Shown: piece by piece, positions 31,521 through 31,954 of the stretch | Numbering within the stretch: the first letter of the stretch is position 1 | How the letters are laid out: each line of letters begins with the position of its first letter | Origin: CBDCBA01 sp965214125 | GTDB taxonomy: Bacteria > Planctomycetota > Phycisphaerae > Tepidisphaerales > Tepidisphaeraceae | DNA length: 31,954 bases | Assembly: GCA_965214125.1 (NCBI GenBank) | Contig: CBDCBA010000023.1 | Span: forward strand, 1 to 31,954 | Direction: 5' to 3' | Program-made: the position numbers and the translations under genes | Notes under the pieces: generated by a model | What the model was told of the DNA's origin: nothing | Database searches by the model: none | The model's input: only the letters and a program-made list of their open reading frames with translations

Positions 31521-31954
31521 GCGAAGTCGAGCATATCTGTTTGGCTTCCTTGCCGACGGCCGAGGATTGGGCGCGGGTGCTTAGCCTGCGCGATTACAAC
31601 ACGCGGCTGGTGGTGCTTGGCACGTTCGTTCTCGGTTTGGCGGCCGGGCTGGTGGGCAGCTTCACGCTGCTGCGCAAACGGGCGCTGATGGGCGACGCGC
31701 TCAGCCACGCGACACTGCCGGGCATTGCCATCGCCTTCGTCCTGGCGGCGGCGTTCGGGCAGACGGACAAGAACCTGGCGGTCCTGCTGGTGGGCGCGAC
31801 CCTCACCGGCGTGCTCGGCGTCGGCACGATCCTGGTGCTGCGCCGCTACACGCGCCTGAAGGAGGACGCGGCGCTCGGCGTGGTGCTGAGCGTCTACTTC
31901 GGCGCCGGCGTGGCGATGCTGGGAATCGTGCAGCAGCTCGGCACCGGTTCGGCG
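31517..31954 (+). CDS. Metal ABC transporter permease (ABC-3 family), cut by the window edge
   Basis: The first 146 codons are present and the frame is open to the right edge. GTG 31517 overlaps the ATPase stop. After about 38 residues comes a first membrane helix (Val-Leu-Gly-Thr-Phe-Val-Leu-Gly-Leu-Ala-Ala-Gly), then the family block Leu-Leu-Arg-Lys-Arg-Ala-Leu-Met-Gly-Asp-Ala-Leu-Ser-His-Ala, two further helices, and Lys-Glu-Asp-Ala-Ala-Leu-Gly-Val-Val-Leu-Ser. These fit ZnuB/MntC/TroC permeases, which form the metal channel in the inner membrane. It completes the binding protein-ATPase-permease order; a second permease gene could follow outside. Confidence 0.92.
   Translation, partial: MSEVEHICLASLPTAEDWARVLSLRDYNTRLVVLGTFVLGLAAGLVGSFTLLRKRALMGDALSHATLPGIAIAFVLAAAFGQTDKNLAVLLVGATLTGVLGVGTILVLRRYTRLKEDAALGVVLSVYFGAGVAMLGIVQQLGTGSA

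Noticed and set aside
1..31954. tRNA, rRNA, CRISPR arrays and transposase genes
   Set aside because: I looked for cloverleaf-like stretches, regularly spaced direct repeats and transposase motifs and saw none; a tRNAscan, Rfam or ISfinder run would settle this.

Overview
The window is GC-rich, densely packed bacterial chromosome (31,954 bp) with about 27 genes. It shows the hallmarks of a diderm: a LolA-like carrier, an LpxL-like acyltransferase, a PagL-like outer-membrane protein, lipoproteins and a flagellin. The mix of genes, the very high GC and the style of the intergenic palindromes suggest a Planctomycetota-type organism, perhaps a Phycisphaerae relative. That assignment is inference: no rRNA or other phylogenetic marker was analysed.

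Region 1 (1-13819) is the most interesting part: a biosynthetic locus resembling aryl-polyene/xanthomonadin-type pigment clusters. Two acyltransferase genes point left. Nine tightly coupled genes point right: an ACP-FabZ dehydratase fusion, a LolA-like carrier, an LpxL/HtrB-like acyltransferase, a fused ketosynthase/chain-length-factor, a chorismatase (XanB2/Hyg5-like), a halogenase-family flavoprotein, an acyl/aryl-AMP ligase, a lipoprotein and an MMPL exporter. A GT2-DUF2062 glycosyltransferase converges from the right. The logical reading is chorismate -> hydroxybenzoate starter -> ligase -> ACP -> KS/CLF plus dehydratase polyene extension -> acyl transfer to a lipid -> export to the outer membrane. 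No ketoreductase or thioesterase is visible; they could lie beyond the left edge or be borrowed from primary metabolism.

Region 2 (13832-19315) is mixed: two paralogous ankyrin-repeat lipoproteins, a divergent PagL-like protein, a B12-binding-type radical SAM enzyme followed by a DUF6065-like protein, a GNAT acetyltransferase and an FmdB zinc ribbon.

Region 3 (19316-21246) holds a 148-bp composite palindromic element, a hairpin terminator, a flagellin gene on the minus strand, and a second long inverted repeat.

Region 4 (21247-28994) is housekeeping: pheT (short form without the tRNA-binding EMAP domain), rpsO, pnp (with a long charged tail), a ThuA-like gene, a small unknown gene, cmk and plsC.

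Region 5 (29000-31954) is a metal-uptake locus. A DtxR/MntR-family repressor is divergent from a TroA/ZnuA-type ABC transporter (binding protein, ATPase, and a permease cut by the right edge). The shared 90-bp control region carries a near-consensus promoter and two clear dyads.
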